A stretch of 64,000 bases of DNA, taken from assembly GCF_030813505.1 (NCBI RefSeq), contig NZ_JAUSUE010000005.1; one strand, 5' to 3'. The notes under the pieces were generated by a model. It made no database searches. It was not told where the DNA came from and was given only the letters and a program-made list of their open reading frames with translations. Below are positions 33,309-42,592 of this stretch, piece after piece (within the stretch, counting starts at the first letter, position 1; each line of letters begins with the position of its first letter). The position numbers were made by a program, and so were the translations under genes. The stretch is from Pectinatus haikarae. Its GTDB lineage: Bacteria; Bacillota; Negativicutes; Selenomonadales; Selenomonadaceae.

Positions 33309-34469
33309 ATGCAGCAACGGTTGTGGACACAGGAGTTTTTGGGGATGAGCTTCAGCAGCTTGTTTCAATATATGACACATTATTCATTGGTCACAGTTTT
33401 GCCCATCCTGGTAATTAATCAATTTTCAGGAAATGTTTTTCAAGCGGGCTTGGCGATGACGTTCTTTCAGGTCGGAGCGATAGTTTCACGTCCTTTGGCA
33501 GGGAAATTGGTAGATTCCTGTAATAAAAGGAAAATATTATTATTTTTTCTGGGAGCTTTTTTTGTAATAAATATGCTGTACTATTTTATAAATAATATAA
33601 ACTTTTTATTGGGATTGCGATTTTTTCATGGGATTGCATTTGCTGTCGGTACGACATCAGTTGCAACTGTTGCGGCATTGGTGCTGCCGGACAGCCGTAA
33701 GGGGGAAGGCATAGGCTATTTTGCTGTATTTTCTAATCTGGCAATGGTCATTGGTCCTTTTATGGGATTGTTATTTTTATCGCGTTTTGGGTATACACTA
33801 TTTTTCTTTTATATATTTTTGTTAGGAGTTTTAGTATTTTTTACAGGTATATACAGAAAACTGCCGGAGCATGTAATCCTGCCTTCTAAAAAGAAAAATA
33901 AGACATTATCCATATCAGATTTTTTGGAACCAAAAGTTTTTTCGATAGCCTTTGTGAGCGGGATGGTCTTTTTTGCATATTCAGGTCTTTTGGTATTCAT
34001 TCCGCTGTATTTAAAATCACTTAATATGGTGGAATATTCCAGTCTTTTCTTTGCAACATTTGCGTTGGTGATAGTTTTGACAAGACCGATCGTCGGCAAA
34101 ATTTTCGACAGATTCAGCGAAAATTGGATCATTTATCCGGGGCTTATTTTATTTTTCTGCGGACTCATTTATTTAAGCTTTACGCATACGACATTTGGCC
34201 TGATAGTCAGTGCTGTTGTGATCGGTGCGGGATTTGGGGCACTGGGGCCTTCTTTTCAAACGATGGCTGTACAGAGTGTCCCCTTGGAAAGAGCGGGAGT
34301 AGCTACAGCTACTTATTTTTTCGCCTTGGATGTAAGTGTCGGTTTGGGCTCGTTCTTTCTCGGACTGCTGGTAAAATATATAGATTACAGTGGAATGTAT
34401 CAATTCACAGCGGCTGTTATTGTTTTGACGGGAATTATATTCTTTATGATTTTCAGAAAGAAAAAGTGA
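33309..34469 (+). CDS. Major facilitator superfamily transporter (drug efflux-like)
   Basis: This 386-residue, 12-helix transporter looks like a proton-driven efflux pump of the short MFS_1 group (YfkF/MdtG-like). It has SRPLAGKLVDSCNKRKILL in the first cytoplasmic loop (about 57-75) and LTRPIVGKIFDRFSENWII as the matching loop of the second half, showing the usual two-fold repeat. GLRFFHGIAFAVGTTSVAT near 100 is another typical helix. The ATG follows GGGGTG. The gene is monocistronic. Substrates are unknown; drug or metabolite export is the family's usual role. Confidence 0.88.
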   Translation: MQQRLWTQEFLGMSFSSLFQYMTHYSLVTVLPILVINQFSGNVFQAGLAMTFFQVGAIVSRPLAGKLVDSCNKRKILLFFLGAFFVINMLYYFINNINFLLGLRFFHGIAFAVGTTSVATVAALVLPDSRKGEGIGYFAVFSNLAMVIGPFMGLLFLSRFGYTLFFFYIFLLGVLVFFTGIYRKLPEHVILPSKKKNKTLSISDFLEPKVFSIAFVSGMVFFAYSGLLVFIPLYLKSLNMVEYSSLFFATFALVIVLTRPIVGKIFDRFSENWIIYPGLILFFCGLIYLSFTHTTFGLIVSAVVIGAGFGALGPSFQTMAVQSVPLERAGVATATYFFALDVSVGLGSFFLGLLVKYIDYSGMYQFTAAVIVLTGIIFFMIFRKKK

Positions 34470-34602
34470 ATCGGGCAGAAGAATATTGAATGGATGGTAA
34501 TGCAGAAGCCTTATGTGTCTTAGCTGTCGGCTATTGACAGACAAAATTTATTCGGGTAATATAATATCTAATAAAGAAAGACAGTTGATCATAAAAAATG
34601 AA

Positions 34603-34687
34603 GACTGGGCTGTAAAAAACATCTTGCGGTATTTGTAAATAATGCAGGGCCATTGGAAAATGTTTTTTGGCGGCTCAGTTTTTTTAT
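34603..34687 (+). terminator. Terminator-like hairpin between MFS and amidohydrolase genes
   Basis: ACTGGGCTGTAAAAAACAT pairs imperfectly with ATGTTTTTTGGCGGCTCAGT, followed by TTTTTTT. It ends 40 bases before the next gene, so it may also act as a leader attenuator. Confidence 0.6.
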
Positions 34688-34726
34688 TGTAGAAAGAGTA
34701 TATGTGAAAAGGGCAGGTTGAGCGGT

Positions 34727-35869
34727 ATGATAGATGATAAGTCTATAGAAAAGAAAATATGTGAGGAATTTTACTGGTTTCACAGGCATCCCGAATTATC
34801 CTATGAGGAAATTAATACAACAAAAAGAATAAGACAGGATCTGCAGAACGAAGGTATACAGATTCTGGATCTGCCATTGAATACAGGCGTGGTGGCGCAA
34901 ATCGGTTCCGGAGACCAGCCGGTGGTAGCTGTTCGCTGCGATATTGATGCGCTACCTATACAGGAAAAGACAGAGCTGGTATATAAGTCAGAAACTAACG
35001 GGAAAATGCATGCCTGCGGGCATGATTTTCATATTGCCGTAATTTTAGGGGCGGCATATAAATTAAAACAAAACGAAAGTGATTTAAAAGGTACGGTCCG
35101 CATCATATTTCAACCGGCAGAAGAGGCTCCGGGAGGGGCGCTGGATGTTTTGCGCACAGGAGTGCTGGATGATGTGCAGGCTATTTTCGGACTGCACAGT
35201 TCTCCGCTGTTTTCTGTTGGCAGTGTGGGAATCAGGGAAGGTGCCGTTACCGCGGCTGTAGATCATTTTGAGATCAATTTTAAGGGGAAAGGTACACATG
35301 CCGCTCATCCGCAGAACGGCATTGATCCTATAGTGGCAGCGTCGGCATTTGTATCGTCGATCCAAACGGTGGTCAGTCGTAATGTGGACCCGTTTGCGGC
35401 CGATCTTATCAGTATCACTCATTTTCAGAGTGGCAATACATGGAATGTTATTCCGGAAACGGCATATTTGGAAGGAACGGCACGCACCTTGAGGCCGGAA
35501 GATCGTCAGCTGGTGCGCCAAAGAATATATGAGATGGCCGAAAATACGGCAAAGGCGTATGGAGCAAAAGCTGAAGTCATCTGGCATGACGGTCCGCCGG
35601 CAACGAATAATGATGGAGAATGGGCTGCCTTTGCAAAAGAACAGGCACAAAAAATTGGTTTGGATGTAAAGGATTCTCCATATTCTCTGGGAGGAGAAGA
35701 TTTTGCTTTCTATCAGGAAAAAATTAAGGGAGTTTTTGTGCAGATAGGGACAGGAGAGTCGTATTCAAACCATAATCCGCATTTTCAGGTCGATCCTGCA
35801 GCAATTTTTCCGGCTGCTGAATATATGGCAGGCATGGCTGCCGATTCATTGGGAAAAATTAAAAAATAA
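34727..35869 (+). CDS. M20D amidohydrolase (N-acyl amino acid hydrolase type)
   Basis: A 380-residue metal-dependent hydrolase related to aminoacylases, hippurate hydrolase and N-acetyldiaminopimelate deacetylase. Motifs: WFHRHPELSYEE near 13-24, CDIDALPI near 78, MHACGHDFH near 100, FQPAEEAPGGA near 134, HAAHPQNGIDP in the dimer domain near 192 and LGGEDFAFY near 324. ATG 34727 has a weak AGGTTGAG; longer frames lack a ribosome site. It sits 22 bases before metN, so the natural guess is release of methionine or other amino acids from N-acyl or peptide-like precursors that MetNIQ imports. That link is inference. Confidence 0.9.
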   Translation: MIDDKSIEKKICEEFYWFHRHPELSYEEINTTKRIRQDLQNEGIQILDLPLNTGVVAQIGSGDQPVVAVRCDIDALPIQEKTELVYKSETNGKMHACGHDFHIAVILGAAYKLKQNESDLKGTVRIIFQPAEEAPGGALDVLRTGVLDDVQAIFGLHSSPLFSVGSVGIREGAVTAAVDHFEINFKGKGTHAAHPQNGIDPIVAASAFVSSIQTVVSRNVDPFAADLISITHFQSGNTWNVIPETAYLEGTARTLRPEDRQLVRQRIYEMAENTAKAYGAKAEVIWHDGPPATNNDGEWAAFAKEQAQKIGLDVKDSPYSLGGEDFAFYQEKIKGVFVQIGTGESYSNHNPHFQVDPAAIFPAAEYMAGMAADSLGKIKK

Positions 35870-35890
35870 TGGAGACCGGAGGTGCCGATT

Positions 35891-36913
35891 ATGATAAAAT
35901 TTATTGATATCAGTAAAACTTTTATGGTAAAAAAGCAGGAAATAAATGCTTTGCGTCATGTATCACTTGACATACATGACGGCGATATATTTGGCGTTAT
36001 CGGCTTCAGCGGTGCAGGAAAATCCACGCTGCTCCGAATGGTCAATGCTTTGGAGACACCGACGGAAGGAATCGTGGAGATAAACGGAAGCGATATAAAT
36101 AAGCTGTCTTTCAATGAGCTGCGCAAAGTACGCAAAGATATAGGTATGATATTTCAGCAATTTAATCTTTTGGAATCAAAAACGGTCTATGATAATATTG
36201 CGATTCCGTTGGTATTGAAACGTATGAGCAAGGCAGATATAGAAAAGCGAGTTTCCCGGCTGCTGGAATTTGTTGAACTGTCAGATAAGAAGAATGCTTA
36301 TCCCGCACAGCTGTCCGGAGGGCAGAAACAGCGTGTCGGCATAGCGCGCGCTTTGTCTACAGATCCTTCTATTTTATTATGTGACGAAGCGACAAGCGCA
36401 CTTGATCCCGAAACAACAGATTCTATTCTTCGGCTGCTGGAAAAAATCAATCGAGAACTCAATATTACTATTTTGATAGTAACACACGAGATAAATGTCA
36501 TTCAGCGCATTTGTAATCAGGTGGCTGTGATGGAGCAGGGAAATGTGGTAGAAAGCGGCTCTGTTTTATCGGTATTCAGCAAACCGGAACAGGGGATAAC
36601 AAAGCGGTTTATCAGTACGGTAATGCCTGATAAAATACCGGATAGTGTTATGGAAAAGCTCAAACAGGATATAAGGCATTATAAAATTATTAAAATGCGC
36701 TTTCTCGGAGATAATGTCGATGAAAATGTGCTCTATTTTATCAATCGGCATTTTGCTGCCGAAACGAATATGCTTTTTGCATCGGTCAATGAACTGCAAA
36801 AGGCAGTAGTGGGCATTTTCATACTTCAGATAATAGGCGACGACACAGAAATCGATAAAATAACAACATATATCAGTGAGCATAATATACAATGGCAGGA
36901 GGTAAAATTATGA
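35891..36913 (+). CDS. metN: Methionine ABC transporter ATP-binding protein
   Basis: A 340-residue ATPase of the MetNIQ importer. Walker A GFSGAGKST lies near 36-44, signature LSGGQKQRVGIARAL near 139-153, Walker B ILLCDEATSALDPE, and the last 80 residues form the NIL domain (MRFLGDNVDENVLYFI onward) that binds methionine and inhibits transport in E. coli MetN. ATG 35891 is eight bases after CGGAGG; a GTG at 35882 overlaps that site. The stop overlaps metI by 4 bases (ATGA). No SAM riboswitch is visible upstream. Confidence 0.95.
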   Translation: MIKFIDISKTFMVKKQEINALRHVSLDIHDGDIFGVIGFSGAGKSTLLRMVNALETPTEGIVEINGSDINKLSFNELRKVRKDIGMIFQQFNLLESKTVYDNIAIPLVLKRMSKADIEKRVSRLLEFVELSDKKNAYPAQLSGGQKQRVGIARALSTDPSILLCDEATSALDPETTDSILRLLEKINRELNITILIVTHEINVIQRICNQVAVMEQGNVVESGSVLSVFSKPEQGITKRFISTVMPDKIPDSVMEKLKQDIRHYKIIKMRFLGDNVDENVLYFINRHFAAETNMLFASVNELQKAVVGIFILQIIGDDTEIDKITTYISEHNIQWQEVKL

Positions 36914-37569
36914 TTGATCTGGGTGTGCCTTATTCACAAATATTGTTGGCTGCAGAACAGACATTATATATGGTATTTATATCTCTGGCAATAGGAACTT
37001 TTATAGCGATTGTTTTATCAGTTATATTGGTGTTGACAAATCCGAGTGGAATATTAAAAAATACAGTTGTTTATAATCTGGTGAATACCGGTGTGAATAT
37101 TATACGCAGTGTGCCCTTTATTATTCTGATGGTATTTATTTTACCTCTGACAAAAATGATCGTCGGCACTCGTGTGGGAACTACCGCAGCTCTGGTCCCG
37201 TTGGTAATTTTTATAGCTCCCTATCTTACAAGACTATTTGAAAATTCGATACTGGAGGTAAACAAGGGTATCATAGAGGCCGCACAGGCTATGGGCGCAT
37301 CTCATTTTGAAATAGTATGGTATTTTATTTTACCCGAGGCACGCGGGTCCCTGATTTTATCTGTTACGACAGGCACTATTGGCCTGATAGGGGCAACAGC
37401 TATGGCAGGAGCGATAGGAGCCGGGGGTGTGGGCGATCTGGCCCTTACGTATGGTTATGAACGTTTGAATTTTCCTCTGATGCTTTTTACTGTTATCGTG
37501 CTGATTGTTTTTGTGCAGGTGATACAGTCTGTCGGAAATTATTTTTCCGCTAAGGTACGGGGACATTAA
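36910..37569 (+). CDS. metI: Methionine ABC transporter permease
   Basis: The 219-residue membrane subunit has about five hydrophobic helices. INIIRSVPFIILMVFILPL and the coupling loop GIIEAAQAMGASHFEIVWYFILPEA (about 120-144) are typical of MetI. CAGGAGG in the end of metN positions the ATG within the metN stop codon (ATGA overlap), so the two are translationally coupled. Product pairs with MetN in the membrane and receives substrate from MetQ. Confidence 0.95.
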   Translation: MIDLGVPYSQILLAAEQTLYMVFISLAIGTFIAIVLSVILVLTNPSGILKNTVVYNLVNTGVNIIRSVPFIILMVFILPLTKMIVGTRVGTTAALVPLVIFIAPYLTRLFENSILEVNKGIIEAAQAMGASHFEIVWYFILPEARGSLILSVTTGTIGLIGATAMAGAIGAGGVGDLALTYGYERLNFPLMLFTVIVLIVFVQVIQSVGNYFSAKVRGH

Positions 37570-37602
37570 TAATTATATTTTATAGAAAGAAGGATAAAGC
37601 AT

Positions 37603-38424
37603 ATGAAATTGAAAAAAATGGGTACGGCACTGCTGGCACTGATCGTCGGTGGAGTTTTGTTTGCGGGCTGCGGCGGTGATACTGCGTCAGATAACAATAA
37701 AAAGGAATTGGTATACAGCAAATCACAGGGGCCGTATTCAGAGTTGTTTGAACAGGGAATTAAGCCGATTTTGGAGAAAAAAGGCTATAAAATAACAGGT
37801 AAGGATATGTCTGATCTGCTGCAGGCTGATGTGGCCCTTAATGAGGGTGAAGTTGATTTCAACGTGGAACAGCATACCGCATATATGGAAAACTTTAACG
37901 AAAAACAAAACGGTCATTTGGTAGCTCTCACAGCTATCCCGACTGTTCCGGCTGGGATTTATGCAGGTTCAAAAACCTCACTTGATCAGATCGCTGACGG
38001 AGATCGCATAGCGGTGCCCAATGATGCATCAAATACGGCACGTGCATATGCGCTGCTGCAAAAGGCAGGCTGGATAAAACTCGATCCGAATAAAGAATTG
38101 ACGACGGTCACAAAACAGGATATTGTGGAAAATCCGCATAATCTTGAATTTGTGGAAATGAAATCGTTGAATATTCCTGCGGTACGCGGTGATTTTTCTT
38201 ATATTGTAATAACCGGCTCAATCGTATATAATGCGAAAATAGATCCTTCGACGGCACTTTTGAAAGAAGATATTTTACACCATTTGCTTTTGCAGCTGGT
38301 AGTCAATGAAAAAAATAAAGATGCTCAGTGGGCCAAGGATATTGTTGCGGCCTATCATTCCGATGAATTTAAGGAATATATTAATAAAAACAATAATGGT
38401 CTGTGGTTTATTCCTGAGAAATGA
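37603..38424 (+). CDS. metQ: Methionine-binding lipoprotein
   Basis: A 273-residue NlpA-family lipoprotein. Lipobox LFAGC has Cys23. The mature protein shows QGPYSELFEQGIKPILEKKGY, DVALNEGEVDFNVEQHTAYMENFN and IAVPNDASNTARAYALLQ, classic MetQ blocks for the methionine pocket. AGAAAGAAGG precedes the ATG. Terminates the amidohydrolase-metNIQ operon, followed by a strong hairpin. Confidence 0.95.
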   Translation: MKLKKMGTALLALIVGGVLFAGCGGDTASDNNKKELVYSKSQGPYSELFEQGIKPILEKKGYKITGKDMSDLLQADVALNEGEVDFNVEQHTAYMENFNEKQNGHLVALTAIPTVPAGIYAGSKTSLDQIADGDRIAVPNDASNTARAYALLQKAGWIKLDPNKELTTVTKQDIVENPHNLEFVEMKSLNIPAVRGDFSYIVITGSIVYNAKIDPSTALLKEDILHHLLLQLVVNEKNKDAQWAKDIVAAYHSDEFKEYINKNNNGLWFIPEK

Positions 38425-38453
38425 TATTTTGGAGAAATGAATATTAATGGTAT

Positions 38454-38504
38454 AACTGCCCCCGGCAATTGGTTTTTAAGCCAATTGCCGGGGGCAGTTT
38501 TTTT
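38454..38504 (+). terminator. Strong terminator after metQ
   Basis: AACTGCCCCCGGCAATTGG pairs perfectly with CCAATTGCCGGGGGCAGTT around TTTTTAAG, followed by TTTTT. Confidence 0.95.
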
Positions 38505-38609
38505 GAGTTTCAGAAGTAAAATAATAAAAAGCTTTTATTATTTTACTATTTAGTATATACTATATAAAAATATTTATTTAATTAGCATATGCTAAATGGA
38601 GGGATAATG

Positions 38610-40967
38610 ATGGAAAAGGAAAAAAATTTAATTCTCTGGTTTGAAAAGATAGGCAGACAGGATACAGATCTTGTCGGCGGGAAGTCAGCATCATTGGGGG
38701 AACTTACAGCCAAGACTGAAGTTCCGGTACCATATGGTTTTGTAACTACGGCAGATGCTTACAGATATTTCATGGAAAAAAGCGGCTTGAATAATAGAAT
38801 AGCTGAATTACTGACAGAATTGACGGATGTGGAAAACAGTCTTACGCTCCGACGAGTCAGTGCACAGATTCGCAGAGAAATCATTGAAGCTGAAATGCCG
38901 GGAAAATTATCGGAAGCTATACGGAAGTCCTATGATGAACTGGGAAAAAAGATGAGGGAACATTCTCCATATGTGGCGGTGCGGTCCAGTGCCACGGCTG
39001 AAGATCTCCCGGATGCGAGCTTTGCCGGGCAGCAGGAAACATACCTGAATATAAAGGGCGCAGAAGATGTGATCGGCAAAGTAAAGGAATGTTATGCATC
39101 TGCATATACGGATCGTGCCGTTTATTATCGTACAAAACAGGGTTTTGACCATCTTGATATGGCACTGAGCGCTGTTGTTCAAATGATGGTATTTTCCAAA
39201 GCCGCAGGGGTGATGTTCACCGTAAATGTAATCACAGGGGATGATACACATATAATGATCGAGGGGGCATGGGGACTCGGTGAGTACATAGTGCAGGGGA
39301 TTGTCACGCCGGACAGTTATCTGATAAATAAAAATACATTGATTGTGGACGGCAGGAAAATCAATGAAAAAAAAGTAAAATTTGTCCGGCTGCAGACAGG
39401 CGGATGCGAAGAAAAAGCAGTTCCCGAGAATATGATAAACACGGCTGTTTTGACACGGGAGCAGCTGCGCGAATTGGCAGAGTACGCATTGGCTATAGAA
39501 AAACATTACGGCTGTTACATGGATATAGAATGGGGCATAGATGAAAGAAATGACAAGATATGGATATTGCAGGCGCGTCCGGAAACTGTATGGTCAAACA
39601 AAAAGGAAATAAAGCAGAATAATGTAAAGATTGCTGAAACCGGAAAAGTTCTGGTGAAGGGAATGCCGGCAAGTCCCGGTATGGTAGCGGGGAAAGCCAG
39701 AGTGATAAATGATCCGGAAAAAATAGATGATTTTCAGATAGATGAAATTTTGGTGACAGAAATGACGGCGCCGGACTGGGTGCCGGTAATGAAAAAAGCG
39801 AAGGGTATCGTGACGGATGCGGGAGGGATGACCTGTCATGCTTCTATTGTGAGCAGAGAACTGGGCATACCGTGTATTGTCGGAACCAAAAGCTGTGGAA
39901 GCGCGGGAACCGCGGTCATAAGAGACGGTATGACGATCACTGTGGATGCTTCCCATGGAGTGGTATATGCGGGCAATCTGGCAGCTGCGGCAGACGAAAA
40001 AGAAAAAAAGCAGGAAATGGCAAACCATGGACAGGAAAATTTCCCCGTGACGGGAACAAAAATTTACATGAATCTGGGGGATCCGGCGCTGGCGGAAAAA
40101 TATGGGACGCTGCCATGTGACGGTGTGGGCCTCATGCGCGAAGAATTTATTTGGACAACATATATACATGAACATCCGCTCCATATGATAGACGAGGGCA
40201 GAGCACAGGAAGCTGTGGACAAGCTAGCCGAGGGTATTGGCAAAGTATGTGCGGCAATGTCACCGCGTCCGGTCACACTGCGGTTCAGTGATTTCAAATC
40301 CAGCGAATACAGAGCGCTTAAAGGCGGTGATAAGTATGAACCGCATGAACCGAGTGCATTGTTGGGCTGGCGCGGAGCTTCACGCTACTACGATCCTAAA
40401 TATATAGAAGCATTCAGGCTGGAAATAAAGGCCATAAGAAAAGTACGCGAGGAATATGGTTTAAAGAATCTGCATGTGATGATACCTTTTTGCCGTTCGG
40501 TGGAAGAAGCGCGCAGGGTAACAGAAATAATGAAGGATGGAGGACTGCGGCGCAGCGCGGATTTTAAAGTATGGTTAATGGCAGAAATTCCGGCTAATAT
40601 TATTCTGGCTGACCAATTTAATCAATTTGTCGACGGATATTCGATCGGGTCAAATGATCTTACTATGCTCATTTTAGGATGCGATCGCGACAATGATGCC
40701 ATATCACATTTATTTGATGAGAGAAATACGGCGGTGAAAAGGGCCGTGCGGCATTTAATAGAGGCTGCGCATAAGGATGGAAAAACAGTATCGATATGCG
40801 GGCAGGCTCCCAGTGTATATGCTGATTTTACGCAGTTTTTGGTTGAAAACGGCATAGATTCTATTTCTGTGAATCCGGATATGGTCGGCTGCACTAAAAA
40901 AAATGTTGCACAGATAGAGCAGCGTATCATCTTGAACAACGCTCTTGGTTTGGGCAGGATGAAATGA
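38610..40967 (+). CDS. ppsA: Phosphoenolpyruvate synthase (pyruvate, water dikinase)
   Basis: A 785-residue enzyme making PEP from pyruvate and ATP, with AMP and phosphate as by-products, for gluconeogenesis. It has an N-terminal ATP-grasp domain (KSASLGEL, VRSSATAEDLPDASFAGQQET), the swivelling phosphohistidine domain with catalytic His410 in GGMTCHASIVSREL, and the C-terminal PEP/pyruvate TIM barrel (SIGSNDLTM, CGQAPS). Thr408 is the residue expected to be phosphorylated by the regulator encoded at 41716. GGAGGG positions the ATG at 38610 among neighbouring ATGs. It lies upstream of ccpN and the kinase regulator on the same strand. Confidence 0.95.
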   Translation: MEKEKNLILWFEKIGRQDTDLVGGKSASLGELTAKTEVPVPYGFVTTADAYRYFMEKSGLNNRIAELLTELTDVENSLTLRRVSAQIRREIIEAEMPGKLSEAIRKSYDELGKKMREHSPYVAVRSSATAEDLPDASFAGQQETYLNIKGAEDVIGKVKECYASAYTDRAVYYRTKQGFDHLDMALSAVVQMMVFSKAAGVMFTVNVITGDDTHIMIEGAWGLGEYIVQGIVTPDSYLINKNTLIVDGRKINEKKVKFVRLQTGGCEEKAVPENMINTAVLTREQLRELAEYALAIEKHYGCYMDIEWGIDERNDKIWILQARPETVWSNKKEIKQNNVKIAETGKVLVKGMPASPGMVAGKARVINDPEKIDDFQIDEILVTEMTAPDWVPVMKKAKGIVTDAGGMTCHASIVSRELGIPCIVGTKSCGSAGTAVIRDGMTITVDASHGVVYAGNLAAAADEKEKKQEMANHGQENFPVTGTKIYMNLGDPALAEKYGTLPCDGVGLMREEFIWTTYIHEHPLHMIDEGRAQEAVDKLAEGIGKVCAAMSPRPVTLRFSDFKSSEYRALKGGDKYEPHEPSALLGWRGASRYYDPKYIEAFRLEIKAIRKVREEYGLKNLHVMIPFCRSVEEARRVTEIMKDGGLRRSADFKVWLMAEIPANIILADQFNQFVDGYSIGSNDLTMLILGCDRDNDAISHLFDERNTAVKRAVRHLIEAAHKDGKTVSICGQAPSVYADFTQFLVENGIDSISVNPDMVGCTKKNVAQIEQRIILNNALGLGRMK

Positions 40968-41065
40968 AGCGTTGGCAGCGGTTTAACCATTGACTTAAAT
41001 ATGCTATTATAATATGAGAGAAATTTTTGAAACAAGGCAGATGCTGTTTGAGGGGGGCGATAATT

Positions 41066-41716
41066 ATTTCACTGACGGAAAGACAGCAGGCAATTGTCGA
41101 CATAGTTCAGAAGGGCGGTCCTGTCACGGGCGGACAGATCGCAGAGCGGATGCATGTCACACGGGCGGCTCTGCGAGCGGATCTGGCTGTTCTGGTCATG
41201 AGCGGATTATTGGGTTCTCGTTCCAAAGTAGGGTATTTTTATACAGGCAAAAGCCTGCTGTCATTTTTTACAGAAGACCTCGATTCTGTCCGGGTGCGTG
41301 ATATTCAATCTGTACCGGCGGTGCTGCCAAAGGAGTCGACAGCTTATGATGCGGTGGTGTCGCTGTTTCTTGAAGATGTAGGCAGCGTGTTTGTGGTTGA
41401 AGGACAGGGCTTGCTGGCGGGGGTGGTATCCCGCAAGGATTTGCTTAAAGCCTCGCTGTCATCGGGCGGCGATCTGGCAAAAATTCCGGTGCAGATGGTC
41501 ATGACGCCGCTGGCAAAGCTGATTGTCACCGAGCCGGATGAATCTGTAGCGGCTGCGGCGCAAAAGATCATCGATAATGAGATAGATGCCTTACCGGTGG
41601 TGAAGGTCCTGCCAAAGGGAAAGCGCTCATATGAGATTGTCGGACGCCTTACTAAAACAAATTTGACACGATTGATAGTGGATCTGGCTAAGGGCAAAAG
41701 GGGGTATTCATCATAG
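41066..41716 (+). CDS. ccpN: CcpN-like HTH/CBS transcriptional repressor of gluconeogenesis
   Basis: The product, 216 residues from this start, has a winged helix (LTERQQAIVDIVQKGGPVTG, about 3-60, ending GYFYTG) and two CBS domains (about 75-210). It matches Bacillus subtilis CcpN (YqzB), which represses gluconeogenic genes in the presence of glucose and responds to nucleotides through the CBS pair. No ATG, GTG or TTG has a good ribosome site: AGGGGGG (41051-41057) is eight bases before ATT at 41066, which aligns with the CcpN N-terminus. TTG at 41048 or 41027 are alternatives. It overlaps the next gene by one base and follows ppsA, its likely target. Confidence 0.88.
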   Translation: MSLTERQQAIVDIVQKGGPVTGGQIAERMHVTRAALRADLAVLVMSGLLGSRSKVGYFYTGKSLLSFFTEDLDSVRVRDIQSVPAVLPKESTAYDAVVSLFLEDVGSVFVVEGQGLLAGVVSRKDLLKASLSSGGDLAKIPVQMVMTPLAKLIVTEPDESVAAAAQKIIDNEIDALPVVKVLPKGKRSYEIVGRLTKTNLTRLIVDLAKGKRGYSS

Positions 41717-42534
41717 TGAAATTGCCGGTTATTTATATAATAACTGAATCTCTGGGAGAGACGGCTGAAGCAGTCGTCAGGGCCACTGCCAGCCAGTTTG
41801 ATTCAGGGAATTTCGAAATTATCCGCATTCCGTATGTGGACTCGGCCGGCGTGCTGGAAAGTGCTTTGCGGGAAGTGGCGAAACGGAATGCCTTTGTCTG
41901 CCATACTTTGATTTCTCCTGATCTGCGGAAGGCTTTCAATAGATTGGCGGATGAATATAATGTTGTATTTGTCGATATTCTGGGACCGATGCTGGCGACT
42001 GTACAGAAACTTTCCGGTATGCAGCCCAAAAATCAGCCGGGGCTGACGCATATGCTGAATCGGGATTATTTCAAACGGATTGAGGCTATTGAATTTGCCG
42101 TGAAATATGACGACGGTAAAAGTCCTGCCGGTTTGCTGAAAGCAGATGTTGTCCTGATAGGTGTGTCACGGACTTCAAAAACGCCCTTAAGTATGTATCT
42201 GGCACATAAAGGACTCAAGGTGGCAAATGTGCCGCTTATTCCGGGGATAGCACCGCCGGAAGAATTGCTGGATACTCCTGCACAGAAAATAATAGGACTT
42301 ATTGCCGATCCTGTGAAACTTAATGAAATACGTATGGAAAGATTGAGGGCAATAGGTCTTATGCCGGATGCCAGCTATGCAAAACTGACCTGTATTGCGG
42401 AAGAAATGGAGTACGCAAAGGCTGTTATGAGACGGCTGAAGTGTCAGGTAATAGATGTGTCGAATAGTGCCATAGAAGAAACCGCACATATGATATTGGA
42501 GCATTACGGGAAATTTTTGGAAATGAACAGCTGA
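41716..42534 (+). CDS. ppsR: PEP synthase regulatory protein (kinase/pyrophosphorylase)
   Basis: This 272-residue DUF299-family bifunctional enzyme inactivates PEP synthase or PPDK by ADP-dependent phosphorylation of the threonine two residues before the catalytic histidine, and reactivates it by phosphate-dependent removal. It starts IYIITESLGETAEAVVRA; the P-loop-like GVSRTSKTPLSMYLAHKG is near 153-170, followed by KVANVPLIPG. The B. subtilis counterpart is YqfL, also downstream of ccpN. GTG start overlaps the ccpN stop. The target is PpsA encoded upstream, as no PPDK gene is in the window. Confidence 0.94.
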   Translation: MKLPVIYIITESLGETAEAVVRATASQFDSGNFEIIRIPYVDSAGVLESALREVAKRNAFVCHTLISPDLRKAFNRLADEYNVVFVDILGPMLATVQKLSGMQPKNQPGLTHMLNRDYFKRIEAIEFAVKYDDGKSPAGLLKADVVLIGVSRTSKTPLSMYLAHKGLKVANVPLIPGIAPPEELLDTPAQKIIGLIADPVKLNEIRMERLRAIGLMPDASYAKLTCIAEEMEYAKAVMRRLKCQVIDVSNSAIEETAHMILEHYGKFLEMNS

Positions 42535-42546
42535 TCTGAAATATAA

Positions 42547-42574
42547 AACTCCAGCCGATGAGCGGCTGGAGTTT
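42547..42574. terminator. Terminator between ppsR and the aldo/keto reductase gene
   Basis: AACTCCAGCC pairs with GGCTGGAGTT around GATGAGC; convergent genes share it. The T-run is weak. Confidence 0.7.
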
Positions 42575-42592
42575 GCTGTATTCGAAGAATTG

